In this document: piece after piece, positions 10,341-18,745 of the stretch
Layout of the letters: the number at the start of each line of letters is the position of its first letter
Numbering within the stretch: the stretch's first letter is position 1
Origin: Euprymna scolopes
Lineage: Eukaryota > Mollusca > Cephalopoda > Sepiida > Sepiolidae
Length of the DNA: 31,446 nt
Reading direction: 5' to 3'
Assembly (NCBI GenBank): GCA_024364805.1
Contig: CM044497.1
Location: 61,443,563 to 61,475,008, forward strand
Translations under genes and position numbers: made by a program
Notes under the pieces: generated by a model
What the model saw: only the letters and a program-made list of their open reading frames with translations
The model's database searches: none
What the model was told of the DNA's origin: nothing

Positions 10341-10609
10341 ACACCGGTCCATAAGGAATGGTTTTAATTTACTGACCGCGACGCAAAAATACTAAATTCT
10401 CAAGTGCCTTATGCCATAAAAACCAAAAGATGGGGTGGATAAACTTAAAAAGGGAATATAAAAAAGGGAAATGAAAAAGATGTTTATTATCTTCAAAGAC
10501 CTCACTTATCCTCTCCCCGCTCATAACCCCCACCCATGTTACATTCTAACTTTGTAAACGAAATAAGAAAATGTCTTTGTTTGAAATATAAGTTCTCGAC
10601 GACAATTCT

Positions 10610-10673
10610 TGGCCTGAAGACGTAATCACCCAACACGGGTGATTACAGAAACATGTATGCACATATGTAGCCA
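10610..10673 (+). ncRNA. Degenerate type I hammerhead ribozyme fold (candidate)
   Basis: CTGAAGA at 10614-10620 fits the conserved CUGANGA core. Stem II is a perfect 10-bp hairpin, GTAATCACCC (10622-10631) with GGGTGATTAC (10637-10646) around loop AACAC. GAA (10648-10650) is the second core block. Stem III is ACATGT (10651-10656) with ATATGT (10663-10668), including the required A15.1-U16.1 pair. A10669 is the H17 cleavage-site base. Stem I is TGGC (10610-10613) with GCCA (10670-10673). Weak points are a C-A mismatch at the base of stem II, where hammerheads normally have a purine-pyrimidine pair, and a short stem I. Penelope-like elements are known to carry such ribozymes, and the plus-strand Penelope-like fragment lies 1.2 kb upstream. 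Probably a decayed copy. Confidence 0.6.
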
Positions 10674-10699
10674 TCACTGTTTTTATAAATAAATTTAAT

Positions 10700-10762
10700 A
10701 TATATATGTATATATATGTATATATATATGCATATATATATGTATATATATATATATATTTA
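10700..10762. repeat. (ATATATGT)n / (AT)n microsatellite
   Basis: Alternating ATATATGT-like units 30-40 bp downstream of the hammerhead fold. Confidence 0.85.
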
Positions 10763-11235
10763 TTACTGCATTTAGAGAGTAAATCAATAGTAATTTACCA
10801 GTAACATCATTTTAATTTTATATAGTGAAATTCATGAATTTCAACCGTACTGTTTTTGATAATCAATCAGTAATTATTGGATTATCTGTTTGATATGTGC
10901 GTATATAATTCATGATATAGTTAAGTTTCAAATTTATTTAACAAAATTGTTCCACATTGACACAAAATATGTTCAAGTTTAATGTATCTCAAAGATGCAA
11001 ACATTTTAACACTATAATTCTATTACTAATATTAATACTGCTAATACTAAGTCCTTACTGCAACATCGTTGATACATGACGAAAACATTTAATATTTCTG
11101 TGTCTAGGTCTGATATAACTTCTAATTATTAAAGGTAAATATGATACTTAGAGGTTGTAATATTATTTGTGAAAGTCGTGTTGGACTGAAGCCTGTCAAG
11201 CAGCCAAATTTTACGCTTACTCTGTAGATATCATT
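10763..11235. other. AT-rich intergenic stretch
   Basis: No long frame or motif recognised. The right part may hold more of the decayed LINE C-terminus identified from 11236, but I cannot read it. Confidence 0.4.
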
Positions 11236-11455
11236 AGATTCGGAAAGCGTTCTACTCTAATAGTTTTATTCACTCGAACGACTAGAATTTATAACTTCCT
11301 CTCGGGTTACTTTTTCCCTGACAATACTGACAGCAAATGTTCAAGTAAAGTGAACAGACATCTCGTTGCTTAAATCCCAACATACTACCCCTGTTCAAAT
11401 AGTAGCCAGTTACGCCAAAGTGGCACTGTTCATTGTTTGGTTCGAAAAAATACAG
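11236..11455 (+). mobile_element. Relic of CR1/Jockey-type LINE 3' end
   Basis: Translation from 11236 gives RFGKRSTLIVLFTRTTRIYN then FLSGYFFPDN and KVNRHL before the TAA at 11371-11373. This lines up with the C-terminus of the minus-strand LINE at 14463 (RCKKAFYSNSFFSRTTGLWN, then SLPGFCFPN and NVNKHL). The 3' UTR is also shared: CAAAGTGGCACTGT then TTGTTTGG occurs after the stop in both. The stretch before 11236 is too degraded to read. It is an older, plus-strand relic of the same family. Confidence 0.65.
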
Positions 11456-11540
11456 TTAAAAACAAAAATAATGTAATATACAAACTTATGCAGTGGTTGC
11501 TACTAATATTGTTCCTTCTACTTTGCTATTCATTATTATT

Positions 11541-12230
11541 GATCCACAAGGATCTTTCACACATGTCATCAAAGATCACTCTTTAAAAACAACCTGTTGG
11601 AAGCTGAATGACAGCAAGTCTCCTCAAAGTTCCCGTACTCTCCACCACTTTCAATATAATTTGCAAATAGATTTGCGTGATCGCAACATCCGCGTACCAT
11701 TCATTTGCAGCTGGCAGCGGCTATTGGTGTCCACTGGAATTAGATTGGCAATATCCATCCGCAAGGTCCCAGCTGTCTTCACACTTGCTCAGCAGAGTTC
11801 TTCTCAGTTCACTTTGCTCGATCTTTGCATCCTCCTTGACCCTTCTCGGCCATTTGGTATGAAACAGTTTTTTTAGGGGGAGGGCAAATACAGGGTGAAG
11901 AGAAGAGATGGGTGAAGGGATGGAGAACATAGATATCCATCTTATTCTTGGTTCCATGTAATGCGTTTTCATGTTTTGCCTCTGTAGAAATTTATCTGGC
12001 TTATGTTGTTCATGTGTATTAGTCTCCGCACTCAAGGGCTTTTATTTTAATATTTCAGCTGTTTTCATTACTTTTATTCATTCTAACTTTCCAGCCATTC
12101 GTCTGATTACAATTTCTCCCATTCTTTTTTTCAAAGCTTTTCGAAATTGTTCTAGCGCTCTTACTATTATAAGTATTATTTTGATTTTCTTCATCATCCA
12201 TATCTCTTTCACCTCTCTGGCTAGCTCTGT

Positions 12231-12231
<1 letters not shown>
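11541..12231 (-). mobile_element. R2-superclade-like LINE, copy A (3' end only)
   Basis: The minus strand enters from (AAT)n at 12231 directly into TELAREVKEIWMMKKIKIIL, then KKRMGEIVIRRMAGKLE and KTAEILK. This is the last ~80 codons of the family ORF, normally ending in an EILRKALE-like motif. About 480 bp of 3' UTR follow, down to 11541, ending next to a short ATTATT. Interrupted frame, so dead. The 3' UTR matches copies B-F: a TTTCACACAxGTCAT...AAAGATCACT block near 11555 and ATTTGCGTGATCGCAAC-like sequence near 11670-11690. Confidence 0.75.
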
Positions 12232-12286
<55 letters not shown>

Positions 12287-12311
12287 GCTGTTGTTATTAG
12301 TATTATTATTA

Positions 12312-12355
<44 letters not shown>
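12232..12355. repeat. (ATT)n tract between copies A and B
   Basis: About 124 bp of ATT units with a short interruption (GCTGTTGTTATTAGT). It borders the 5' end of copy A and the 3' end of copy B. Open frames of poly-Ile, poly-Tyr or poly-Asn type across it are artefacts. Confidence 0.95.
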
Positions 12356-13175
12356 GGCTTACAAGGAGCTTTCACACAGGTTATAAAGGATCACTATTGA
12401 GAATAACCTCAGGTGTTCCCTGGAAGCTGAGTGATAATATATTCACAGATTTCCAGTACTTTCCAGCTCTTTCGATAGCATATTCAAATGAAGTTGCATT
12501 ATCGCAACAGTCGCGTACCATTGATTTCTCGTTAGCAGTGCCCGTTGGTCTCCACCGGAGTTGCAGTGGTACTAATTCTGGTTGATTTTCCACAGCGGAG
12601 GTCTAGTTAGCACACTCTCCTCAGTATTTGAACTCTCCTTGAGCCATCTAGGCTATTTGGCATCATTATTTTGGGGGAGGTGCTGGGTAATTAGAAAGGG
12701 GATGGAAAATTAATAGATATGCAGCGTAAATGTTCTTGGTTCGATGGAACGTTTTGTGTTTTGTGTCTGCATCAATTCGTTTGTCTTGTCCGTGCTGACA
12801 GCTTTTGTATTAATCTCTGCATTCAAAAGTTTTCCTTAATATTTCAGTTGTTTTCATTATTGTTATTCGTTGAATCTTTCCAGCCATTCATCTGATTCCA
12901 ATTTCTCCCATTTTCTCCTCAAATGTTTTTGGGAATTATTTCCTAGTGCTTCTACTCTTATAGCTACTTTCTTGATTTTCTTTCATAGTCCATATCTCTC
13001 TAAGCTCTCAGGCTAGCTTTGTGTATTTTCTCCGTTCCTCCTTTTATTTGTAAATTTATCCTGTGGTCCGCTAGGATAGCAAGATCTATGATTTGACAGG
13101 ACTTTGTTTCTTTTAAATATTTCGACATCCAGTCTTCTTGATTGGATGGGTGTATTCGCTTGTATGTCCATGACC
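12356..13175 (-). mobile_element. R2-superclade-like LINE, copy B
   Basis: 3' end GGCTTACAAGGAGCTTTCAC abuts (ATT)n at 12355. The 3' UTR covers about 12356-12830 and includes the conserved TTGCATTATCGCAACAGTCG block near 12493-12513. Coding similarity then runs upstream: the minus strand near 13075-13130 reads KETKSCQIIDLAILAD, equivalent to the xxCxIIDFAVPxD part of the C-terminal nuclease. The 5' end is cut at (ATT)n, 13176. Frames are broken. Confidence 0.7.
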
Positions 13176-13209
<34 letters not shown>

Positions 13210-13210
13210 T
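13176..13210. repeat. (ATT)n tract between copies B and C
   Basis: About 11 ATT units joining the truncated 5' end of copy B to the 3' end of copy C. Confidence 0.9.
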
Positions 13211-13843
13211 GCACTGTCTATGAGTTTTCACGCAGGCCATCATTTAAGATGACCTGTTGTGTTCTCTAGAGCTCTGTTGAGAACAATTCCCCTCAGATTT
13301 CCAGTACTCTCCACCTCTTTCAAGAACCTTAGCAAAAGGATTTGCGTTCTTACACCAGCTGTACACCATCGATTTCTTGCTGCTAAGAAACATTAGCTTT
13401 CACCGAAATTTGTGTGGCAACAAGCCTCCCCGAGGTTCCAGGTCGCTTTGCACTCATCAAGTGTACGTCCTGTTAGAGTTTTCTCTCCTCAGTCTTTCCA
13501 TCCTCATTGTCACTACAACTACTCAATTTACAATTTTACGGTTTCAGTTGTTTGGTTCTATGTTGGATTCCACTATATTATTATGGTACCGCAGATTCCA
13601 TATAGATGGTTAGCGTAATTTATGTGAGATAGTTTTCTCAATGTAAGTGTTTTCCTTAAGATGTCAGTTGTTTAAACATTATTGTTTGTTGTATAGCCTT
13701 ACATTCCCTTGCTTTTTATTTCTCCTCGATTTTTTTTATCCATGTTCTTTGAGACTGTTTCTATTTCAATTATTGGTATTATATTGATGTTCTTTATATT
13801 CCATTTTACTGCCAGTTCTCTTGCAAGTTTCATGTATTTATTA

Positions 13844-13879
<36 letters not shown>

Positions 13880-14205
13880 TTGATTTTCCGTCTGTGATGT
13901 GCTGGCACAGGAAAATATACGATTTACGATTTTGCAGTTTTTTTCTTCTTATTAATTTTTATGATTTCCGGTTTTATTACTTGAATCAGGTTATCTGTTT
14001 GTACATCCATGTCAGAAAATATTTTGTGATTTTGTTTTTTTTTAGCATTGTTTGTACTGTGTTTTTGTTTTCTAGTTCTAGTAAACTGTATCCCGTTTAC
14101 ATTTGTGTTCAAAGTGTTAAATTTAAATCTACTAGGAGTTCTCTTGACAAACCATCAACTATTTGGTGCAGCGTCAGTTGATACAACTGTTTGAGTGTAT
14201 TGTAA
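13211..14205 (-). mobile_element. R2-superclade-like LINE, copy C
   Basis: 3' UTR from 13211 matches the family (TTTCACGCAGGCCATCATTTA; CCAGTACTCTCCACCTCTTT; TTGCGTTCTTACACCAG). The minus strand at 13699-13908 encodes KYMKLARELAVKWNIKNINI followed by IPIIEIETVSKN, and 13924-14030 encodes MDVQTDNLIQ then KPEIIKINKKKKT. These are the end of the C-terminal nuclease region and its PD-equivalent (PE here). A (CT)n tract at 13845-13880 expands a charged run inside the old coding region. Broken. Confidence 0.7.
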
Positions 14206-14215
14206 TAATTATATA

Positions 14216-14366
14216 TATAATACTAATATAACTCAGCACAGGCGATCATCAAACATTTCTATTCGAGAACAACTTGTGGTGTCCCTGAAGTCTGAGTGAC
14301 AGTAAATCTCCCCAGATTTACAATATTATCCATTTTATTCGACAAAATTTTGAAAACGAGTTAGCG
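14216..14366 (-). mobile_element. R2-superclade-like LINE, copy D, 3' UTR part
   Basis: Last ~150 bp of the family 3' UTR: a CTCAGCACAGGCGATCATCAA block, GTGGTGTCCCTGAAGTCTGA and GAAAACGAGTTAGCG align in order with copies A and F. It is cut at 14366 by the poly(A) end of another LINE; the rest of copy D appears beyond that insertion, from about 16290. Confidence 0.65.
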
Positions 14367-16215
14367 TTTTTTTTTTTTTTTAATTCAATTTTCACCCCAA
14401 ACAAGGCACAGTGCCACTTTGAAGCAGAGGGTGTACTATTAGGGAATTAATTAGCGGGGTCATTATGAAGGGAAATGAGTAGAAAGATGTTTGTTAACAT
14501 TACACTTGAACTTCTGCATATCATTGCAGTTGGGAAAGCAGAATCCCGGAAGGGAGTTCCAAAGACCCGTAGTTCTGGAGAAGAAACTATTGGAGTAAAA
14601 GGCTTTCTTGCACCTAGGGATCTCCACTGTAAAGGGATGAGACTTAGTAGCTTGTCGGGTTTGTCGGGGGTAGTTACGTCGGGGAGCTACAAGTGTTTGC
14701 AGTTCGTCAGAGCATTCACCATTAAAGTATTTGTAGAACAGGCAGAGGGATGCAACATCTCGTCGATGGGACAGAGGCTGAAGCCTAGATGACAGTTCAG
14801 GACCTATCAGGTTGGCGACTCTTTTTTGAACCCTGTCCAGGAGCGAGAGACAAGCAGCAGATGCACCAGCCAAGATGTGACAACAGTACTCCATACATGG
14901 GCGAATGGTTGCCTTATAAAGGTATAGGATACTGGCAGGCGTAAGTAGTTTTCTAGCACGGTAGAGGGAGCCAACCTTCTTTGCAGCAGCCTTGGCAATG
15001 CTCTCAATGTATCTATTCCAGTTCATATTCCCTGTAAACGTTAGGCCGAGGAGTTTAAAAGAAGTACTTTCAGGCAATGTGTTCTTGGCCATTGCTATTG
15101 GTGGTAGAGAAGGTTTCTTGTAGTTATTGAAGGAAACAAGCTTAGTCTTAGCAGCATTGAATGAGACCAACCATTTTTGTCCCCATTCCACTACGGATTG
15201 GAGGTCGTCCTCTAGTGTTTCTGCCATTTTCTTGGATATGTGTTCATTTGTTTTCCCCTCATATCTGTTATAGAGAGTTGTGTCATCGGCAAATATACCC
15301 ATCTCCGAAACAATATTATCAGGGAGGTCGTTTATGAATATCAGGAACAATAGAGGTCCAAGGATAGATCCCTGAGGCACTCCCGCATTTATGTCATATT
15401 GTTTGGATGTACGTCCGTCGAGGACAACTTTGATTTTTCTATTACTTAAGAAGGATTTAATTACGTTATGAATTCTTCCAGTGATTCCATATGATCTAAT
15501 TTTCCTTAGAAGACCATCGTGCCATACCCTGTCAAAAGCCTTAGATATATCAAGGGCCACCGCTCTACCCTCCCCTGTTTTATCCAATGAACGGTATATA
15601 CGTTCAGAAACTACAGTTAAGATATCTGCTGTTGAACGGGCTTGCCTGAATCCATATTGTTTGTCAGTCAGGAGTTTAGCAGCTGTTAGGTACTGGACTA
15701 GGACTTTATTTACTAAGGATTCAAATATTTTGGCGAAAAGCGGGAGGAGGCTAATGGGGCGATAATTTAGTGGGTCAGTTCTTTCACCAGAATTCTTGAA
15801 GACTGGTACCACAGAGGCGGTTTTCCAGCAGTCGGGAAAACAGGATTCGTGAAGGCATTTATTGTAAAGTTTGGCCAGAACTGGAGCAACCTCGGCAGAG
15901 CATTTTTTTAATAGCACAGCCGGGATGAGATCTGGTCCACATGCTTTAGAGGTGTCTAGGTTTTTTATAATAGCATGTACCTGAGAAGGGGTGATTTTCA
16001 AATCGTCAAGTGTGGCGTCTGTTCGCAGAGGAAAATCAGGGAGTGAGTGGTGTACCGAGTTCAGTGTGGAGTTTGAGGCAAACCGACTGGCAAGCAGATT
16101 AGTCTTGTCAGTTGCCGTGCAAGCAACCTCATGATTGTTTGCTAGTGGGGGAATAATTGATAGCCCATTATTAAATACGCTGTAGCTTATATTAAATAGG
16201 TTTGTAGCTTATAGG
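14367..16215 (-). mobile_element. CR1/Jockey-type LINE, 5'-truncated, RT frame still open
   Basis: Minus-strand insertion. Fifteen T at 14367-14381 are the poly(A) tail, followed on the minus strand's upstream side by a ~80-bp 3' UTR (14382-14462) and a complete RT frame ending at 14463-14465. No stop interrupts the frame from about 16213 to 14463 (~583 codons). The 5' half (endonuclease and any ORF1) is absent, so it is a typical 5'-truncated insertion. It lies within copy D of the R2-superclade-like LINE, and its intact frame among decayed neighbours suggests it is the youngest insertion here. The 5' boundary is uncertain by ~50 bp. Confidence 0.85.
14463..16213 (-). CDS. LINE reverse transcriptase (CR1/Jockey superfamily), 5'-partial
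   Basis: RNA-dependent DNA polymerase for target-primed retrotransposition. Numbered from the internal Met at 16001 (512 residues): NYRPISLLPLFAKIFE (78-93), YGFRQARSTADILTVV (116-131), VALDISKAFDRVWH (148-161, first catalytic Asp at 151), AGVPQGSILGPLLFLIFIND (206-225) and FADDTTLY (237-244, catalytic pair). Then WLVSFNAAKTKLVSFN, FKLLGLTFTGNMNW, the thumb block LYLYKATIRPCMEYCCHILA, SHRRDVASLCLFYKYFNGEC, and a C-terminus with SRTTGLWNSLPGFCFP. The frame is open upstream of the Met for another ~70 codons (PPLANNHEVACTATDKTNLL), so 16001 is not the true start. All visible catalytic residues are present. With no endonuclease domain and no 5' end it is unlikely to be autonomous. Confidence 0.85.
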
Positions 16216-16289
16216 TATTATCTTGTTAACCCAAGCGATACACACTTAAAATGACCAGAAAATAGAAAAAGTAGCATAAATTTCAAAAT

Positions 16290-17035
16290 ACTAGTTACAA
16301 ATTTCACAAAAATTAGGGACATAAGGCACCTTGTTATGTTCTTTCAGTGTTCTCAATTTTAATTGTCTGCGTTTTATAGTGATTCCAAAATTAAAAAAAT
16401 ATTGACCCACAATAAAGCAACACAGGTTTTCTATCGGTGTTATCTTGACTTTATTTATCTTCAATACACCTTTCAGCTCTCTGGACATTTTGCACCTTTT
16501 CGTCTCCTTGATATTAACCTTATAGTCTGCTCGAGCAGTGTAATCTATTATTTGGTAAGACAGTTTCTCTCTTGTTATTATTATAACATCTAATCTTCTA
16601 GCTTTGATAAATTTATCTGTTTCTACGTCAATATCTGAGTGTGATTTCCGTTGCCAGTTTATGCTTGTACCATTCCTATGGGTGTTCAATAATCAGTTGT
16701 TTACATATATACAGGGTACTGCCTTCCCAATGTCAATATGTCTATTTTTGTACAATTTCGGGCTTGTTTGTTACATTCACTTTGTGTTTTTTTTCCATTG
16801 CTTTTATATCTGCTGTTTTCTTGTCTTTTGTCGATTCTTGCTTTGATGTGGTTTGTTCTTATTGTGGTATCTTGTGCCGTTGTTATTAGTTATTCGGTTG
16901 CTCTGTTTAGTTGCATTGTCGTACCCACCTCATGTGTTTTCGTGAGTCTTAAATTTTGTCAGCCTTTTGAATCGTCCATGTAACTGTTTTTTTTTTTCGT
17001 TTTATCGTTTACCTCTCTATTTTCTCTAATGATAA
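16290..17035 (-). mobile_element. R2-superclade-like LINE, copy D, coding part
   Basis: Minus strand 16291-16689 reads DIDVETDKFIKARRLDVIII, then SYQIIDYTARADYK, MSRELKGVLKINKVKITPI and ITIKRRQLKLRTLKEHNK. This is the C-terminal nuclease-like region (PD replaced by LD, second Asp kept) to the ORF end. Farther upstream, 16700-17000 aligns with the corresponding part of copy F (CTGTTTTCTTGT then TTGTCGATTCTTGCTTTGAT on the plus strand). The 5' end is at imperfect (ATT)n, 17036-17060. Plus-strand frames at 16604-16983 are antisense shadows. Confidence 0.7.
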
Positions 17036-17060
17036 TTCATTATAATTATTACTATTATTA

Positions 17061-18026
17061 CTCGCTAAACATTTGTACACTGACCTTCATCTGTTATTTT
17101 TTGTTGTCTGTGGTGTTTTCTAGACTTTGAATGGCGACATGTCTTTCTAGATTTCAAGTTCTCTCTATCTCTTTTGATGACTTGCAAATTAATTTGCGTC
17201 ACTGCAACAGTCGTCTGCTATTTATTTCTTATTTAGTGTGGTCCTTACTGGGATATGGGTAGTAATAAGCCTTCTCAAAGGCCCAGCGGAGGTCTGGTTA
17301 GTGTTTTCTCTCTTCGGTCTTGCCATTCTCTTTGACTCTCCTTTTCTATTTCGTGCGACACCAGTTTATGCTAACGAATAAAAAGGCTAACTTATATTAT
17401 TGCAATTTAATATGTTTCTATGTATTTTAATTCTGTAGTAGTTTCTATATGTCCTGCTACCGCCTGCCAATCTTATGAATTAGTAATCACATTTAAGATA
17501 TATTTTCAATATTTCAGCCGATTTCATTATTGTTATCCGTTGTATCTTCTCAGGCATCTCTCTGATTATAATTTCGCCTATTCTGTTTTGGAAGTTTTTG
17601 CTATTTTTTCTAATGCTCTTACTGTTATTCGTGTTATCCTTACTTTCTTCATCTTTCATATTCATCTTTCATATTCCTTTGAGCTCCCTTACCAGTTTTG
17701 TTTATTTTCTCTGCTTCTTTGTCTTCTGGATCTTTACTAGTGTCTGCTTGGACGGTAAAATCTACAAACTGACAGTACTTTTCCTTCTTGTTTACTATTA
17801 TGATATCCGTTATTCTTGCTTGGATGAGGTTATCTTTTCTATATCCATGTACCACAGGATTTTATTACTTTTGTTTTGAAGCACTGCTCCTGGTTTCTGC
17901 TTGTACAATTTGCCAGCGTTTTAAAGATGCAGTTGTTTGAGTAATTACCAGTGTACCACTTTTCCAACTTGATCGTGTCTATTCTTATATTAGTTTTGGG
18001 CTGGTTTGCAACATTCGCTTAATGTG

Positions 18027-18027
<1 letters not shown>
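17061..18027 (-). mobile_element. R2-superclade-like LINE, copy E
   Basis: The 3' end abuts (ATT)n-like sequence at 17060. The 3' UTR carries the family block CTTGCAAATTAATTTGCGTC near 17183. Minus strand 17480-17665 encodes FQNRIGEIIIREMPEKIQRI then KSAEILK (ORF end). 17649-17855 encodes DNLIQARITDIIIVNKKEKY then CQFVDFTVQAD, the nuclease-like motif with TD in place of PD. The 5' cut is at (ATT)n, 18028. The frame is broken. Confidence 0.75.

Positions 18028-18084
<57 letters not shown>
18028..18084. repeat. (ATT)n tract at the 5' end of copy E
   Basis: About 19 ATT units exactly at the truncation point of copy E. Confidence 0.95.
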
Positions 18085-18086
<2 letters not shown>

Positions 18087-18351
18087 CTTATTATCGTTAT
18101 ATTAATACGATAGCGTGTGTGTTCTTTTGTGTGTCACGCTTACATCCGGTTTTGGTTTCGGTTTCGACTATAACTGATTGCACTGTAATCGTCTCTCTCT
18201 ATTTTTTTTTATATATATCAAACATTTTTCTATAAGATTTGGTTTCGGCTTCGATTTTGGCTAAAGGAAGTCAGGTTATATATATATATACATATTTTTT
18301 TCATAAGTTTTTATTTTAGTTTCGATTCAAGCTAATAAATAATAAAGTCAT

Positions 18352-18419
<68 letters not shown>

Positions 18420-18680
18420 GCACGTGCGGTTTAAATCGCAACTTTATAATCTATAAAAATCGATAGAACATGAACTTTATAATAATATATACGAAATCTG
18501 CAAGAATTAAAATATCATATAAAAGCGTACGTAATAGCTTAGATAAATACTTTTGCAGTTTTAACAAAAGAGCTACAATAATATCAGAACTTCTTCATTT
18601 ACACTGAACATCTACAGAATGTCAACATCTCTTATTGCATACAAATGAGTCCAATGTGGAATTTCCACAGATCCCGCTAG

Positions 18681-18682
<2 letters not shown>
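18085..18682. other. Spacer with three degenerate repeats and (AT)n(GT)n
   Basis: Breaks the LINE series. Three similar pieces recur at about 18150, 18235 and 18305, each with a GGTTTCGATT-like core (18161, ~18247, ~18319) after a T-rich ATAAGTTTT-like lead, and followed by AT-rich DNA. (AT)n then (GT)n lies at 18355-18417. The remainder to 18682 is AT-rich without recognised content. Confidence 0.6.

Positions 18683-18745
<63 letters not shown>
18683..18745. repeat. (ATT)n tract at the 3' end of copy F
   Basis: About 21 ATT units; the copy F 3' end TGCTCAGAAGAGAGCTTTCA begins at 18746. Confidence 0.95.

Noticed and set aside
12055-12375. Poly-Ile, poly-Tyr and poly-Asn frames here and at 20403-20934
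   Set aside because: They are translations of (ATT)n tracts.
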